DNA of 64,000 bases from DASRHD01 sp035485575 (GTDB lineage: Bacteria; Verrucomicrobiota; Verrucomicrobiia; Opitutales; Opitutaceae), in the NCBI GenBank assembly GCA_035485575.1, contig DATHNW010000023.1, positions 1 through 64,000 on the forward strand. The letters are read 5' to 3'. The position numbers were made by a program, and so were the translations under genes. The stretch's first letter is position 1. Each line of letters opens with the position of its first letter. Positions 29,625 through 37,062 of the stretch are shown in pieces. Under the pieces are notes generated by a model that searched no databases, was not told where the DNA came from, and saw only the letters and a list, made by a program, of their open reading frames with translations.

Positions 29625-29652
29625 TTGCTAAAGGAGCGGCAGAGCGTGTCAA
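29625..29652 (-). promoter_or_regulatory. Candidate promoter of rplM-rpsI
   Basis: On the minus strand a perfect -35 hexamer TTGACA (29647-29652) is followed 16 bases later by TAGCAA (29625-29630) as a weak -10, about 20 bases before the rplM start. The direct repeat at the left edge of the accessory island begins 8 bases upstream of this -35. Confidence 0.5.
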
Positions 29653-29660
29653 CTCTTTAT

Positions 29661-29684
29661 GGGTGCAGGTAGTGGGTCAGTTTG
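29661..29684 (+). repeat. Left end of the island: direct and inverted repeat
   Basis: Contains GGGTGCAGGTAGTGG, repeated exactly at 33155-33169, and the 19-base end CAGGTAGTGGGTCAGTTTG that recurs inverted at the right edge with one mismatch. Confidence 0.8.
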
Positions 29685-29727
29685 AAATAAGGTTTGTTTT
29701 GGCACGGCCAGAGGCAAAGACGAGGGC

Positions 29728-30009
29728 ATGACCAAGAGGGAAAGGCTAGAATTTTTACGAACGCGGTTCAAGCAACCCCGGGCCTATCCGTGCCAAGAAC
29801 CGAGGCCAGCCCCTTACCAGCGCCGGTCTTTCCCTTGCGGGCTGTTTTCGCTAGCCAATCAGCCGAGCCGGGAAGTGCCGTGCGAGTGGATTTATGCGCC
29901 GGTCAATAGGGCGGCACTGCCGCTGGGCGAGAAGCGCATCAAGCGGCTGTCCGCGCTCACAAAGATTGCGCAGGTATTGCCAGCGAAGCTGCCGCGTGTT
30001 CCTTTTTAA
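29728..30009 (+). CDS. Unrecognised 93-residue basic protein
   Basis: Not recognised. The reading frame starts with ATG six bases after GAGGGC and encodes a basic, Pro/Arg-rich protein beginning 'MTKRERLEFLRTRFKQ', with two Cys (around residues 22 and 37) and a Lys/Arg-rich tail 'GEKRIKRLSALTKIAQVL'. It ends 2 bases before the ATG of the following Lys-rich mini-gene, which supports a two-gene unit. It could be a decayed remnant rather than a working gene; overlapping frames are also open, so confidence is modest. Confidence 0.4.
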   Translation: MTKRERLEFLRTRFKQPRAYPCQEPRPAPYQRRSFPCGLFSLANQPSREVPCEWIYAPVNRAALPLGEKRIKRLSALTKIAQVLPAKLPRVPF

Positions 30010-30011
30010 CC

Positions 30012-30128
30012 ATGAAGAAAAAGACCGCCAAAAAGAAAGCCGCGCCCAAGCGGACGAAACGCAAGGACGCGGCGCAAAATGCTCTGTCGATTGTCGAGCG
30101 GGTGACGGGCGGGAAGTTAAAGGGTTGA
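30012..30128 (+). CDS. 38-residue Lys-rich mini-protein
   Basis: A tiny ORF that starts 'MKKKTAKKKAAPKRTKRKD' and ends 'NALSIVERVTGGKLKG'. The layout is a highly basic N-terminal tail followed by a short amphipathic segment 'AAQNALSIVERVTGGKL'. From memory, tiny proteins with a similar [basic tail]-x-N-x-x-x-x-I-V-x-x-x-T-G-G pattern occur widely in bacterial accessory regions without assigned function; this needs a profile search. It follows the 93-residue ORF by 2 bases and converges with fic. Confidence 0.5.
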   Translation: MKKKTAKKKAAPKRTKRKDAAQNALSIVERVTGGKLKG

Positions 30129-30137
30129 TCTTAGAAA

Positions 30138-31310
30138 TTACCGGAGGCTTTCGGCGGGGTCATAGGCAATGGCAAATATTTCGTCTGCCGCATAGGATTT
30201 TGGTCGGACACCCTCGATCTGCGATAAAATCCCGACCTTAACTAGTCGGTCTATATCCTCCTGTGCCGTCGGGTAGGCGACTTCCAATTTGCGGGCCAAT
30301 GATGATACGCGAACGAACGGGCTACTAAAAAGTCCGTTTAGAATTCGCTGTGAACGAACCGTGCCGCCATGGTCATTGATGCGTTTCTCCATGTCCTCTT
30401 TGAGAACTAGCAGAGCATCGCACCTCCGGATTGCGTCCTCAGCCTGCACGATGGTTCCTCGCAGGCAAAATTCCAACCAGTCATCCCATGCGCCGTCCGT
30501 ACTGATCTTGAACATCTTTGAAATGTACTCATCTTTGTAGCGCTCAAAGTACGCGCTCATATAGAGCCAAGGGCATTTGAAATTACACCATTTGTAGACC
30601 ATGAGCGAAAGAAGCACTCTGCCGATGCGGCCGTTTCCGTCGTAAAACGGATGAATCGCCTCAAACTGGTAATGCGCTAGGTAGGCCCTTACAAGTGGGT
30701 CTAGGTCGCCGTGCTCCGCATTGATGTAAGCCTCAAGGTCGGCGAGGCATTTATCCAAATGGTCAACCGTAGGCGGAATGTATCGGCGATCAGAACCGAT
30801 TGCCACTTGGTGTTTACGGAACTCCCCGGGACTAGTGTATCTATGACGAGTACCGCCCAATAATTTTTCGTGGAGAGACTTAAACATACGAAGGCAAAAG
30901 GGCATTCCTTCACCCAAGGATTTACCGCCCTCTTTCAGTGCGTCATAATAGTTATATACCTCTTTCCATTCGTTCGCCGGATCTGATTCAGATTTCGGTT
31001 TAGTCGGACTTAGTTCGAAAAGCATTAGCTCTTGAGGGGTCGCATAGGTTCCCTCCAGAGCAGATGAAGTGATGGCTTCTCGACGCCCCAGAGGACTCAA
31101 GAGCAGCTGGGGGTCTCTCAAATTCTTGCCTGAGCCATTGAGTGTGCCAAGGGCCTCTTTCGCCTTTACAAGCATCGGCCATAGCTTGTTTGGGAAAATC
31201 CAGCCGGTGGGAGGTAGCGGATTTGGTAAAAACGCGAAATCATCCTGAGTATTTACTTTTATTGGAACGAGTTGCCCCGTTTTGTGCTCACCGAAAAGCG
31301 CTGAATTCAT
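30138..31310 (-). CDS. Fic-family AMPylase-type protein with inhibitory helix
   Basis: 390 residues. The catalytic motif HPFYDGNGRIGR is at ~220-231, intact from the catalytic His to the final Arg, so nucleotidyl transfer from ATP to a protein hydroxyl is expected. An N-terminal inhibitory motif [S/T]xxxE[G/N] is present as SSALEG (~82-87), making this a self-inhibited class-II Fic. Such proteins need no separate antitoxin, and none is seen. The C-terminus (~330-390, 'NGLFSSPFVRVSSLARKLEVAYPTAQEDIDRLVKVGIL') is a winged-helix DNA-binding domain, as in many Fic proteins. GC is clearly lower than in flanking chromosomal genes. A 36-base palindrome lies 47 bases upstream of its start and may be its operator. 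Confidence 0.93.
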   Translation of the reverse strand: MNSALFGEHKTGQLVPIKVNTQDDFAFLPNPLPPTGWIFPNKLWPMLVKAKEALGTLNGSGKNLRDPQLLLSPLGRREAITSSALEGTYATPQELMLFELSPTKPKSESDPANEWKEVYNYYDALKEGGKSLGEGMPFCLRMFKSLHEKLLGGTRHRYTSPGEFRKHQVAIGSDRRYIPPTVDHLDKCLADLEAYINAEHGDLDPLVRAYLAHYQFEAIHPFYDGNGRIGRVLLSLMVYKWCNFKCPWLYMSAYFERYKDEYISKMFKISTDGAWDDWLEFCLRGTIVQAEDAIRRCDALLVLKEDMEKRINDHGGTVRSQRILNGLFSSPFVRVSSLARKLEVAYPTAQEDIDRLVKVGILSQIEGVRPKSYAADEIFAIAYDPAESLR

Positions 31311-31356
31311 TCCGGCATTATTGAATCAAATGCCATTTTTATTCAAGCACGAAGTG

Positions 31357-31392
31357 TTATTTTAAAGAAAATGACGTTATTCTTTAAAATAA
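31357..31392. promoter_or_regulatory. 36-base near-palindrome between fic and the transposase
   Basis: Perfect 13-bp arms TTATTTTAAAGAA (31357-31369) and TTCTTTAAAATAA (31380-31392) flank a 10-base centre. It sits in the divergent gap, 47 bases from the fic start and 37 bases before the transposase start. A regulator operator (for instance for the Fic winged helix) is the likeliest reading; an element end is the alternative. Confidence 0.55.
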
Positions 31393-31428
31393 TCTTGCAG
31401 GTTAAAGCCAAATTACTAACCTCGATGC

Positions 31429-32271
31429 ATGAATAAGACGACCGCCGCCAAACGGGCCCAAGTCCTGATGTGCTTGGTCGAGGGTAACAGCATGCGTGCC
31501 ACCAGCCGTTTGACCGGCGTTGCCAAGAATACCGTGGTCAAGCTGCTGGCGGAGGTTGGCCGGGCTTGCTCAGAATATCAGGACAAGGCTTTCCGGAGTC
31601 TCACCTGCAAGCGAATCCAGTGTGACGAGGTCTGGTCGTTTGTGGGCGCCAAGGAGAAAAACACGACGAAAGAAACGAAGGCCAGGGGCTGGGGCGATTG
31701 CTGGACATGGACGGCGTTGGATGCCGAAACCAAGCTCATCCCCTGCTGGTACGTTGGCACCCGTGACGGCGATGCGGCTTACCATTTCATGCACGATCTT
31801 GCGGCACGGCTCGCCCATCGCGTGCAACTCACGACAGACGGTCACAAGCCATACCTTACCGCCGTGGCCGATGCCTTCGGAACTGACATCGACTACGCCC
31901 AGCTCGTGAAGATTTATGGCGAAGGCCCGAAGACCGAGGCGCGGTACTCCCCTGCCCAGTGCATGGGTGCACGCGTGGCCGTCATCAACGGCAAGCCGGA
32001 ACACGCGCACGTTTCCACGAGCTACATTGAGCGTTCAAACCTGAGCCTCCGCATGGGCAATCGCCGGTTCACCCGCTTGACAAATGCTTTTTCCAAGAAG
32101 GTCGAAAACCACGAGCACATGCTGGCGCTGTTTTTCTGCTACTACAATTTTTGCCGGATTCACCAATCCTTGCGCGTGACGCCGGCCATGCAGGCCGGAA
32201 TTTCCAACCACGTTTGGGAAATTGAAGAAATAATTTCCCTGCTGGGTAATTCATGTGAAAAAGCGGCATAA
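31429..32271 (+). CDS. IS1-type DDE transposase
   Basis: 280 residues. An N-terminal helix-turn-helix ('EGNSMRATSRLTGVAKNTVVKLLAEVG') precedes a DDE-type core with D66 in 'IQCDEVWSF', D137 in 'TTDGHKPYL' and E201 in 'STSYIERSNLSLRMGNRRFTRLTNAFSKK'. The core is complete in one frame, unlike classical IS1, which uses a frameshift. Automatic annotation usually calls this lineage 'IS1 family'. I could not find convincing terminal inverted repeats; the only similarity is a direct repeat (TTCTTTAAAAT near 31380 and TTCTTTTAAAAT near 32289). It may be a stranded or domesticated copy. Confidence 0.85.
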   Translation: MNKTTAAKRAQVLMCLVEGNSMRATSRLTGVAKNTVVKLLAEVGRACSEYQDKAFRSLTCKRIQCDEVWSFVGAKEKNTTKETKARGWGDCWTWTALDAETKLIPCWYVGTRDGDAAYHFMHDLAARLAHRVQLTTDGHKPYLTAVADAFGTDIDYAQLVKIYGEGPKTEARYSPAQCMGARVAVINGKPEHAHVSTSYIERSNLSLRMGNRRFTRLTNAFSKKVENHEHMLALFFCYYNFCRIHQSLRVTPAMQAGISNHVWEIEEIISLLGNSCEKAA

Positions 32272-32408
32272 CATCCGAATAATTCGTTCTTTTAAAATGT
32301 TCCGAACATGTTAATCATTTTCATCTTAGAAAATTTTTGTTGATTTTCACAAAAACCCGAACATGAGTTCTTCACAATCCGATACGCCCGTAGGCGGGCA
32401 CACATTAA

Positions 32409-32449
32409 GGCCCCAGTCCATTTCATTATGGGCTTGGGGCTTTTGTTTT
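32409..32449 (+). terminator. Possible terminator after the transposase
   Basis: An imperfect hairpin with GCCCCA (32410-32415) pairing TGGGGC (32435-32440) and CCA/TGG inside, followed by TTTTGTTTT. It lies just before the NYN gene start at 32455, so it could instead act on that gene's leader. Confidence 0.4.
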
Positions 32450-32454
32450 GCCCC

Positions 32455-33096
32455 ATGAAAAAGACCGCCATACTTATTGACGGGGGCTGGTTTACAAAAG
32501 CGATAGAGAACACAATTCCGCCTCAAAAACTACCCCACGGCATCACGGCTGACATTATTTACAAGAACGCCTTGTTGGCGGTTGATAAATCAAAGGAAGA
32601 GGTCGTAAAGATTTTTTATTATGACTCTTCGCCTCACGAGAAAAAAGAGCGAAATCCAATTTCAAAGACGGTCACCGATTATGCTTTGACCTCCGCCAAT
32701 CAGGCCAGAAAACGATTGTTCACGGAATTGGGAAAAAAGGATTTTGTGGCATTGCGACGGGGTGTAGTGAAACCGAGGGGATGGACTTTAACCCGAGGAT
32801 ATGCCGCAAAGCTGATGAGCGGAAAAATCGTCGCCCCTCAATCCACGGACGTTTTCCTTAATTTTGAACAAAAGGGAGTGGATATGCGCATCGGGATTGA
32901 TGTCGCAACTCTGGCGATCAAGAGGCTCGTGGATAGAATCATTTTATTGTCGGGCGATACCGACATGGTGCCCGCAATCAAACTTGCACGGCGAGAGGGC
33001 ATCCAGGTAATTCTCGCCCAACTTCCGAAGAGAGCCTTGATCAACGAACTCGTTGAAGATGCTGATTTAGTCCGCAATCTTAACCCGATTTCGTAA
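32455..33096 (+). CDS. NYN (PIN-like) domain protein, LabA type
   Basis: 213 residues beginning 'MKKTAILIDGGWF', the characteristic first strand of NYN nucleases with its acidic residue (D9). 'QKGVDMRIGIDVATLAI' (~139-155) and 'IILLSGDTDMVPAIKLARREGIQV' (~162-185) supply the remaining acidic cluster (D143, D149, D168, D170). NYN proteins are predicted RNases; some act in RNA turnover, others in defence or toxin systems. The ATG at 32455 is preferred to the upstream in-frame start. Low-GC codon use matches the fic gene and differs from the chromosome. Last cargo gene before the island's right edge. Confidence 0.88.
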   Translation: MKKTAILIDGGWFTKAIENTIPPQKLPHGITADIIYKNALLAVDKSKEEVVKIFYYDSSPHEKKERNPISKTVTDYALTSANQARKRLFTELGKKDFVALRRGVVKPRGWTLTRGYAAKLMSGKIVAPQSTDVFLNFEQKGVDMRIGIDVATLAIKRLVDRIILLSGDTDMVPAIKLARREGIQVILAQLPKRALINELVEDADLVRNLNPIS

Positions 33097-33136
33097 TGGT
33101 TGGATTCATGGCTTGAATAAGACTGCGGCCAAAAAC

Positions 33137-33169
33137 CAAACTGACCCACCACCTGGGTGCAGGTAGTGG
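33137..33169 (+). repeat. Right end of the island: inverted end and direct repeat
   Basis: CAAACTGACCCACCACCTG (33137-33155) is the reverse complement, with one mismatch, of the left end. It runs directly into GGGTGCAGGTAGTGG (33155-33169), the exact copy of 29661-29675. Confidence 0.8.
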
Positions 33170-33191
33170 ATGCATAGTCAGGACAGTAAAA

Positions 33192-33215
33192 AACCCGCCT
33201 CCGGGGAGGCGGGTT
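33192..33215 (-). terminator. Terminator of the TorF-like porin gene
   Basis: 11-base arms AACCCGCCTCC (33192-33202) and GGAGGCGGGTT (33205-33215). On the minus strand the stem is followed by a run of T, so it ends the porin transcript. Confidence 0.88.
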
Positions 33216-33252
33216 GAAGGTGAAACAGGGTGCTTGCGCCCCCCTGCAATGC

Positions 33253-34002
33253 TTAGAACCCGGTAGTCAGGGCCACCGAGAACCAGACATGCCCATGTGC
33301 GGTGCCAACAGGGGCATGGTCGTTGCCGGCGTAATGGCAGGCCGCGGTCAGCGTGCTGCTGGCCGACAGCTTGTAAGGCAGGCTGACGTCCGCACCATAA
33401 TAGTTGTAGGATTCGTGCACCTTGGGCACGGGCAGATCACGCGCGAGGTTCTGGCCGCTCGTGGTGCCGACGTACGTGCTGAAATCAAGTTCCGTGCCCA
33501 TGCCGGCCAGCGGAAGCGCGTAACCGAGCGAACCCTGGACCGTATCGGAATCCAGAATGAAATCGTGGTAATAGAACACGCTGGGCGAGAAACCGGCAAT
33601 CGTATAGGTCGCACCCACGCCGGGCTCGAAGGAGCCCTTGGCGCCATCAATGGCATTGGCCCGGGTCTTCGAAAACTCCGGATACCAGTAGTAGGTCGCC
33701 ACGGCCTGCAGCGTGAGTTCTTTCGTGACGGCGTATTTGTAGCCACCGTAAAGATCGACCTCGTTTTGCTGGTTGCCCGTGAGCGGCTGGCTGGTCCAGA
33801 TGCCGACATCAAAATTATTCGAGTCCACTTCCACTGATGGCTGGAAAGCGTCCTTCGTGTTCTTGATTCCGCGGAAAACGTATTCCGAGGTGTAGCTGAA
33901 GCTCGAGGTGATCGAGTAGTCGAGTTTCGGTGCACTCGGCTCGTCCGCCCGCAGGCCCGCGCCTGCCAGAAGAGCCGCTGTGATCATCACTAATTTTTTC
34001 AT
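33253..34002 (-). CDS. TorF-family putative porin
   Basis: 249-residue outer-membrane beta-barrel candidate. The signal peptide 'MKKLVMITAALLAGAGLRADE' is clear; the mature part begins 'LDYSITSSFSYTSEYVFRGIKNTKDAFQPSVEV', matching the Gcw_chp/TorF signature (SxYxFRGxxxT...PxxQ), and alternates aromatic strands to a C-terminal Phe ('VALTTGF'), the usual BAM signal. Likely ~10-12 strands. Function in the family is not firmly established. The leader contains a tandem 12-base repeat. Confidence 0.85.
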   Translation of the reverse strand: MKKLVMITAALLAGAGLRADEPSAPKLDYSITSSFSYTSEYVFRGIKNTKDAFQPSVEVDSNNFDVGIWTSQPLTGNQQNEVDLYGGYKYAVTKELTLQAVATYYWYPEFSKTRANAIDGAKGSFEPGVGATYTIAGFSPSVFYYHDFILDSDTVQGSLGYALPLAGMGTELDFSTYVGTTSGQNLARDLPVPKVHESYNYYGADVSLPYKLSASSTLTAACHYAGNDHAPVGTAHGHVWFSVALTTGF

Positions 34003-34011
34003 GGTGGTTTT

Positions 34012-34036
34012 CTTGGATGTAGTACTTGGATGTAGT
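34012..34036 (-). repeat. Tandem 12-base repeat in the porin leader
   Basis: CTTGGATGTAGT occurs at 34012-34023 and again at 34025-34036, a 13-base period. In the sense of the porin gene it is ACTACATCCAAG twice, starting about 9 bases before the ATG. Confidence 0.8.
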
Positions 34037-34181
34037 TTGTAAGTCGCCGGCTGCCCGGCCTGCCAAGGATGAAGCTGTAAACAAAAGGCTTACACACCTA
34101 TCCTTCGACTGCGTTGACCGAAGAAGCCAAAACAAGTTCCAAAAGCTTTGTATTTCCGTGATAATGAGAGCCTCGCATAAC

Positions 34182-34583
34182 ATGATCAAATTCTTCGCCG
34201 GCCTGCTCGGCCTGAGCGGCGTCGCGCTCGGCGCCTTCGGTGCGCACGTGCTCAAACCGGCGCTGGTCGCGCGAGGCACGGCGGACGTCTGGGAAAAGGC
34301 CGTGATTTATCATCTCATCCATGCCGTGGCGGTGCTGGCCATGGCCATGGTTTTGCCGCGCGAAAGAACTGCCACCGTCTCCTGCCCCCGCCCATGGCTG
34401 GCCCGGGCCGCGTCCTGCTGGACTGCCGGCGTGGTGTTTTTTTCCGGCTCGCTCTACGGACTCGCGCTCGGCGGGCCCCGCTGGCTCGGGCCCGTAACGC
34501 CGCTCGGCGGCCTGCTCTTTCTGCTCGGATGGAGCTTTGTCGTCATCGACAGCCTGTGCGCAAACGCCGGGGAGAAAAACTGA
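34182..34583 (+). CDS. DUF423 small membrane protein
   Basis: 133 residues with four hydrophobic segments: 'FFAGLLGLSGVALGAFGAHVL', 'VIYHLIHAVAVLAMAMVL', 'CWTAGVVFFSGSLYGLALGG' and 'LGGLLFLLGWSFVVID'. The 'GAFGAHxL', 'YHxxHAxA' and 'FSGSLYxL' motifs are those of DUF423 (YgdD), an inner-membrane family of unknown function. The open frame extends upstream; the ATG at 34182 fits the family best, with the ATG at 34164 six codons upstream as an alternative. Followed closely by the tRNA nucleotidyltransferase gene. Confidence 0.9.
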   Translation: MIKFFAGLLGLSGVALGAFGAHVLKPALVARGTADVWEKAVIYHLIHAVAVLAMAMVLPRERTATVSCPRPWLARAASCWTAGVVFFSGSLYGLALGGPRWLGPVTPLGGLLFLLGWSFVVIDSLCANAGEKN

Positions 34584-34585
34584 GC

Positions 34586-35989
34586 ATGCACCTGCCCGAA
34601 GATCTGCGTGTCGTGCTCGACGCCGTGCGCCGCACCGGCCGGCCACGCCTGGTCGGCGGCTGCGTGCGCGACTGGCTGCTCGGCCTTGAACCGAAGGATT
34701 TCGACATCGAGGTCGCCGGCGTGAGCTTCGAACAACTGCACGCGGCGCTCTCGCCCTTCGGCGCGACCGATGTCGTCGGTCGCAGCTTTGGCGTGATCAA
34801 GCTCCGGCTGGCCAGCGGCGAAACCGATTTCAGCCTGCCGCGCCGCGAATCCAAGACCGGTGCGGGCCATCGCGGCTTCGCCGTCGCGCCCGACCCGTCA
34901 CTCAATGACGCCGAGGCCGCGGCGCGGCGCGATTTTACGATCAACGCCATCGCCTATGATCCGTTCACCAATGCCATCATCGACCCGCTCGGCGGCGAGG
35001 CCGACCTGCACGCCAAGGTTCTCCGTCACGCCAGCGCCGCGTTCACCGACGACCCGCTGCGCGTGCTGCGCGCCTTCCAACTGGCGGCGCGTTTCGATTT
35101 TTCGCTCGCTCCCGAAACCGTCGCTCTCTGCCGCCACATCGCGGACACATTCGCCGAACTGCCGGCCGAGCGCGTATGGGGCGAATGGGAAAAATGGGCC
35201 GTGAAATCCACCCGGCCGGCCCGCGGCCTCGCCGTGCTCGAGGAGACGGACTGGTTGAAACATTTTCCCGAGGTTGCCGCCCTTCGCGGCACGCCGCAGG
35301 AGCCCGAGTGGCATCCCGAGGGCGATGTCTTCACGCATACGCAATTTTGCCTCGATGCGCTCGCACGCCTCGCCGAGTGGCAGGCGGCCGACGTTCCCCG
35401 CCGGCGCTATCTCATGCTTGCCGTGCTCGCACACGACTTCGGCAAACCCGCCACCACGGCGCGTGCCGAGCGCCGCGGCCAGCTCCGCTGGGTGAGCCCA
35501 GGCCATGAATCGGCCGGCGGGCCGCTGACCGATGCATTTTTAACCCGCCTGGGCGCACCCCGGGAAATCGCCGAGTTTGTCCGCCCGCTTGTCATGCACC
35601 ACCTCGCGCACCACCAGGGACGCGCCAGTCTCACCGACACGAGCGTGCGCCGCCTCGCGCGCCGCCTGACACCCGCAACCATCGACGACATCTGCCTCGT
35701 CATGCTGGCCGACCACGAGGGGCGACCGCCCCTGCGCCCGGCGGAAACCGTCGCCCGCATCGCGGAGCTGCACGAACGCGCCCACGCCCTCGCGCTCGCC
35801 ACCGCAGCGCCGCGCCCGCTCATTCTCGGCCGCCATCTCGTCGCCCTCGGCCTTTCTCCCGGGCCCCGTTTCAAAAAAATCCTCGATGACTGTTTCGACG
35901 CACAGCTCGACGGCGAATTCGCGGACGAGACCGGCGGCCTGGCGTTTCTGAAAAATTATTTGCGCGAATATCCCACGGATATAGCGTGA
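34586..35989 (+). CDS. cca: tRNA nucleotidyltransferase (CCA-adding) with HD domain
   Basis: 467 residues. The class-II polymerase-beta head 'LVGGCVRDWLLGLEPKDFDIEVAG' (GGxVRD and DxD) is at ~22-45; 'ARRDFTINAIAYDP' and 'DDPLRVLRAFQLAARFDF' are the next class-II motifs. An HD phosphohydrolase domain follows ('LAVLAHDFGKPATT', 'MHHLAHH'). Enzymes of this build add or repair CCA on tRNA, although some clades contain A-adding or poly(A) enzymes. The local tRNA-Gly encodes CCA, so repair is a sensible role. The frame begins inside the DUF423 gene; the ATG at 34586 starts 2 bases after its stop. Confidence 0.88.
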   Translation: MHLPEDLRVVLDAVRRTGRPRLVGGCVRDWLLGLEPKDFDIEVAGVSFEQLHAALSPFGATDVVGRSFGVIKLRLASGETDFSLPRRESKTGAGHRGFAVAPDPSLNDAEAAARRDFTINAIAYDPFTNAIIDPLGGEADLHAKVLRHASAAFTDDPLRVLRAFQLAARFDFSLAPETVALCRHIADTFAELPAERVWGEWEKWAVKSTRPARGLAVLEETDWLKHFPEVAALRGTPQEPEWHPEGDVFTHTQFCLDALARLAEWQAADVPRRRYLMLAVLAHDFGKPATTARAERRGQLRWVSPGHESAGGPLTDAFLTRLGAPREIAEFVRPLVMHHLAHHQGRASLTDTSVRRLARRLTPATIDDICLVMLADHEGRPPLRPAETVARIAELHERAHALALATAAPRPLILGRHLVALGLSPGPRFKKILDDCFDAQLDGEFADETGGLAFLKNYLREYPTDIA

Positions 35990-36025
35990 TAGAACGTTTA
36001 CTGAAATCCTCAACTTTCCCGCGCC

Positions 36026-36997
36026 ATGTCCGTCACCGCACCCACCGCCCTCCAGCTCACGCAACTCGACCAGCTTAAAAAATTCACGAAGGTCGTCGCC
36101 GACACCGGGGATTTTGCGAGCATGAAGGAATTTGCGCCGCAGGACGCGACCACCAACCCGTCGCTGATCCTGAAGGCCGCCGCCCTGCCCGACTACGCCT
36201 ACCTGCTCGACCAAGCCGTCAAAGACGCCGGGGCCACCGCCACGAATGCGCAGGTCATCGACCGTCTGCTCGTCGCCTTCGGTCTCGAAATCTTGAAAAT
36301 CGTGCCCGGCCGCGTCTCCACCGAGGTCGACGCCCGCCTGTCCTTCGACCGCGACGGCACCCTCGCCAAGGCCCGCGACATCATCGGGCTCTACGAAAAA
36401 GCCGGCATCGCGCGCACCCGCATCCTCATCAAGGTCGCCTCCACCTGGGAAGGCATCAAAGCCGCCGAGCAGCTCCAACGCGAGGGCATCAATTGCAATC
36501 TTACGCTGCTTTTCTCCTTCCCGCAGGCTGTGGCCTGCGCCGAGGCCGGCATCCAGCTCATTTCGCCTTTCGTCGGCCGCATCCTCGACTGGTACAAGAA
36601 AAACACCGGCAAGACCTACGCTGCAGAGGAGGATCCCGGCGTCATCTCCGTCCGGAAGATCTACAGCTACTACAAGAAATTCGGCTACAAGACCGAGGTC
36701 ATGGGCGCGAGCTTCCGCAACAAGGATGAAGTGCTCGCCCTCGCCGGCTGCGACCTGCTCACCATCTCGCCCAACCTCCTCGCCGAACTCAAGGCCGGCA
36801 CCGACCCGGTCACCCGCCACCTCAGCCCCGAAGCCGCGAAGGCCAATGACCTCGCCCGCGTGACCTTCGACGAAAAATCCTTTCGCTTCGCGCTCAACGA
36901 GGACCCCATGGCCACCGAAAAAACCGCCGAGGGCATCCGGGTATTTTCCGCCGACATCGTGAAGCTCGAGCAGCTCATCGCGCAAAAGCGCAGCTGA
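36026..36997 (+). CDS. tal: Transaldolase
   Basis: 323 residues, TalB-type length. Transfers the dihydroxyacetone unit between sugar phosphates in the pentose phosphate pathway. 'DATTNPSLILKAA', 'GRVSTEVDARLSFD', the Schiff-base Lys in 'ILIKVASTWEGIKAA' and 'NLTLLFSFPQAVACAEAG' are diagnostic. It stands alone between cca and the GH20-like gene. Confidence 0.97.
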   Translation: MSVTAPTALQLTQLDQLKKFTKVVADTGDFASMKEFAPQDATTNPSLILKAAALPDYAYLLDQAVKDAGATATNAQVIDRLLVAFGLEILKIVPGRVSTEVDARLSFDRDGTLAKARDIIGLYEKAGIARTRILIKVASTWEGIKAAEQLQREGINCNLTLLFSFPQAVACAEAGIQLISPFVGRILDWYKKNTGKTYAAEEDPGVISVRKIYSYYKKFGYKTEVMGASFRNKDEVLALAGCDLLTISPNLLAELKAGTDPVTRHLSPEAAKANDLARVTFDEKSFRFALNEDPMATEKTAEGIRVFSADIVKLEQLIAQKRS

Positions 36998-37062
36998 AGA
37001 ATCAGCGCCCGGTCGCAAAGATAGGGTTGCACGCCGGCGCCTTCACGCCTTTGCGTTAAGCC

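Larger units (their letters stand above)
29661..33169. mobile_element. Repeat-bracketed accessory island with Fic, IS1-type transposase and NYN cargo
   Basis: A 3.5 kb block, lower in GC than its surroundings in the fic and NYN genes. It is flanked by an exact 15-base direct repeat GGGTGCAGGTAGTGG (29661-29675 and 33155-33169). Interlocked with this are inverted ends CAGGTAGTGGGTCAGTTTG (29666-29684) and, on the opposite strand, the same 19 bases with one mismatch (33137-33155). The layout fits insertion with target duplication or recombination between element ends. The ends remind me of IS21-type termini, but no IS21 transposase is inside. Cargo: two tiny ORFs, fic, an IS1-type transposase and a NYN-domain gene. 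The boundary lies just upstream of the rplM promoter and just before the torF terminator. Confidence 0.65.

Noticed and set aside
31311..32300. Terminal inverted repeats of an IS around the IS1-type gene
   Set aside because: Only short AT-rich similarity (TTTTAAA...) was found, too weak to define ends.
35540..37018. A 492-codon minus-strand frame
   Set aside because: Antisense shadow across cca and tal.
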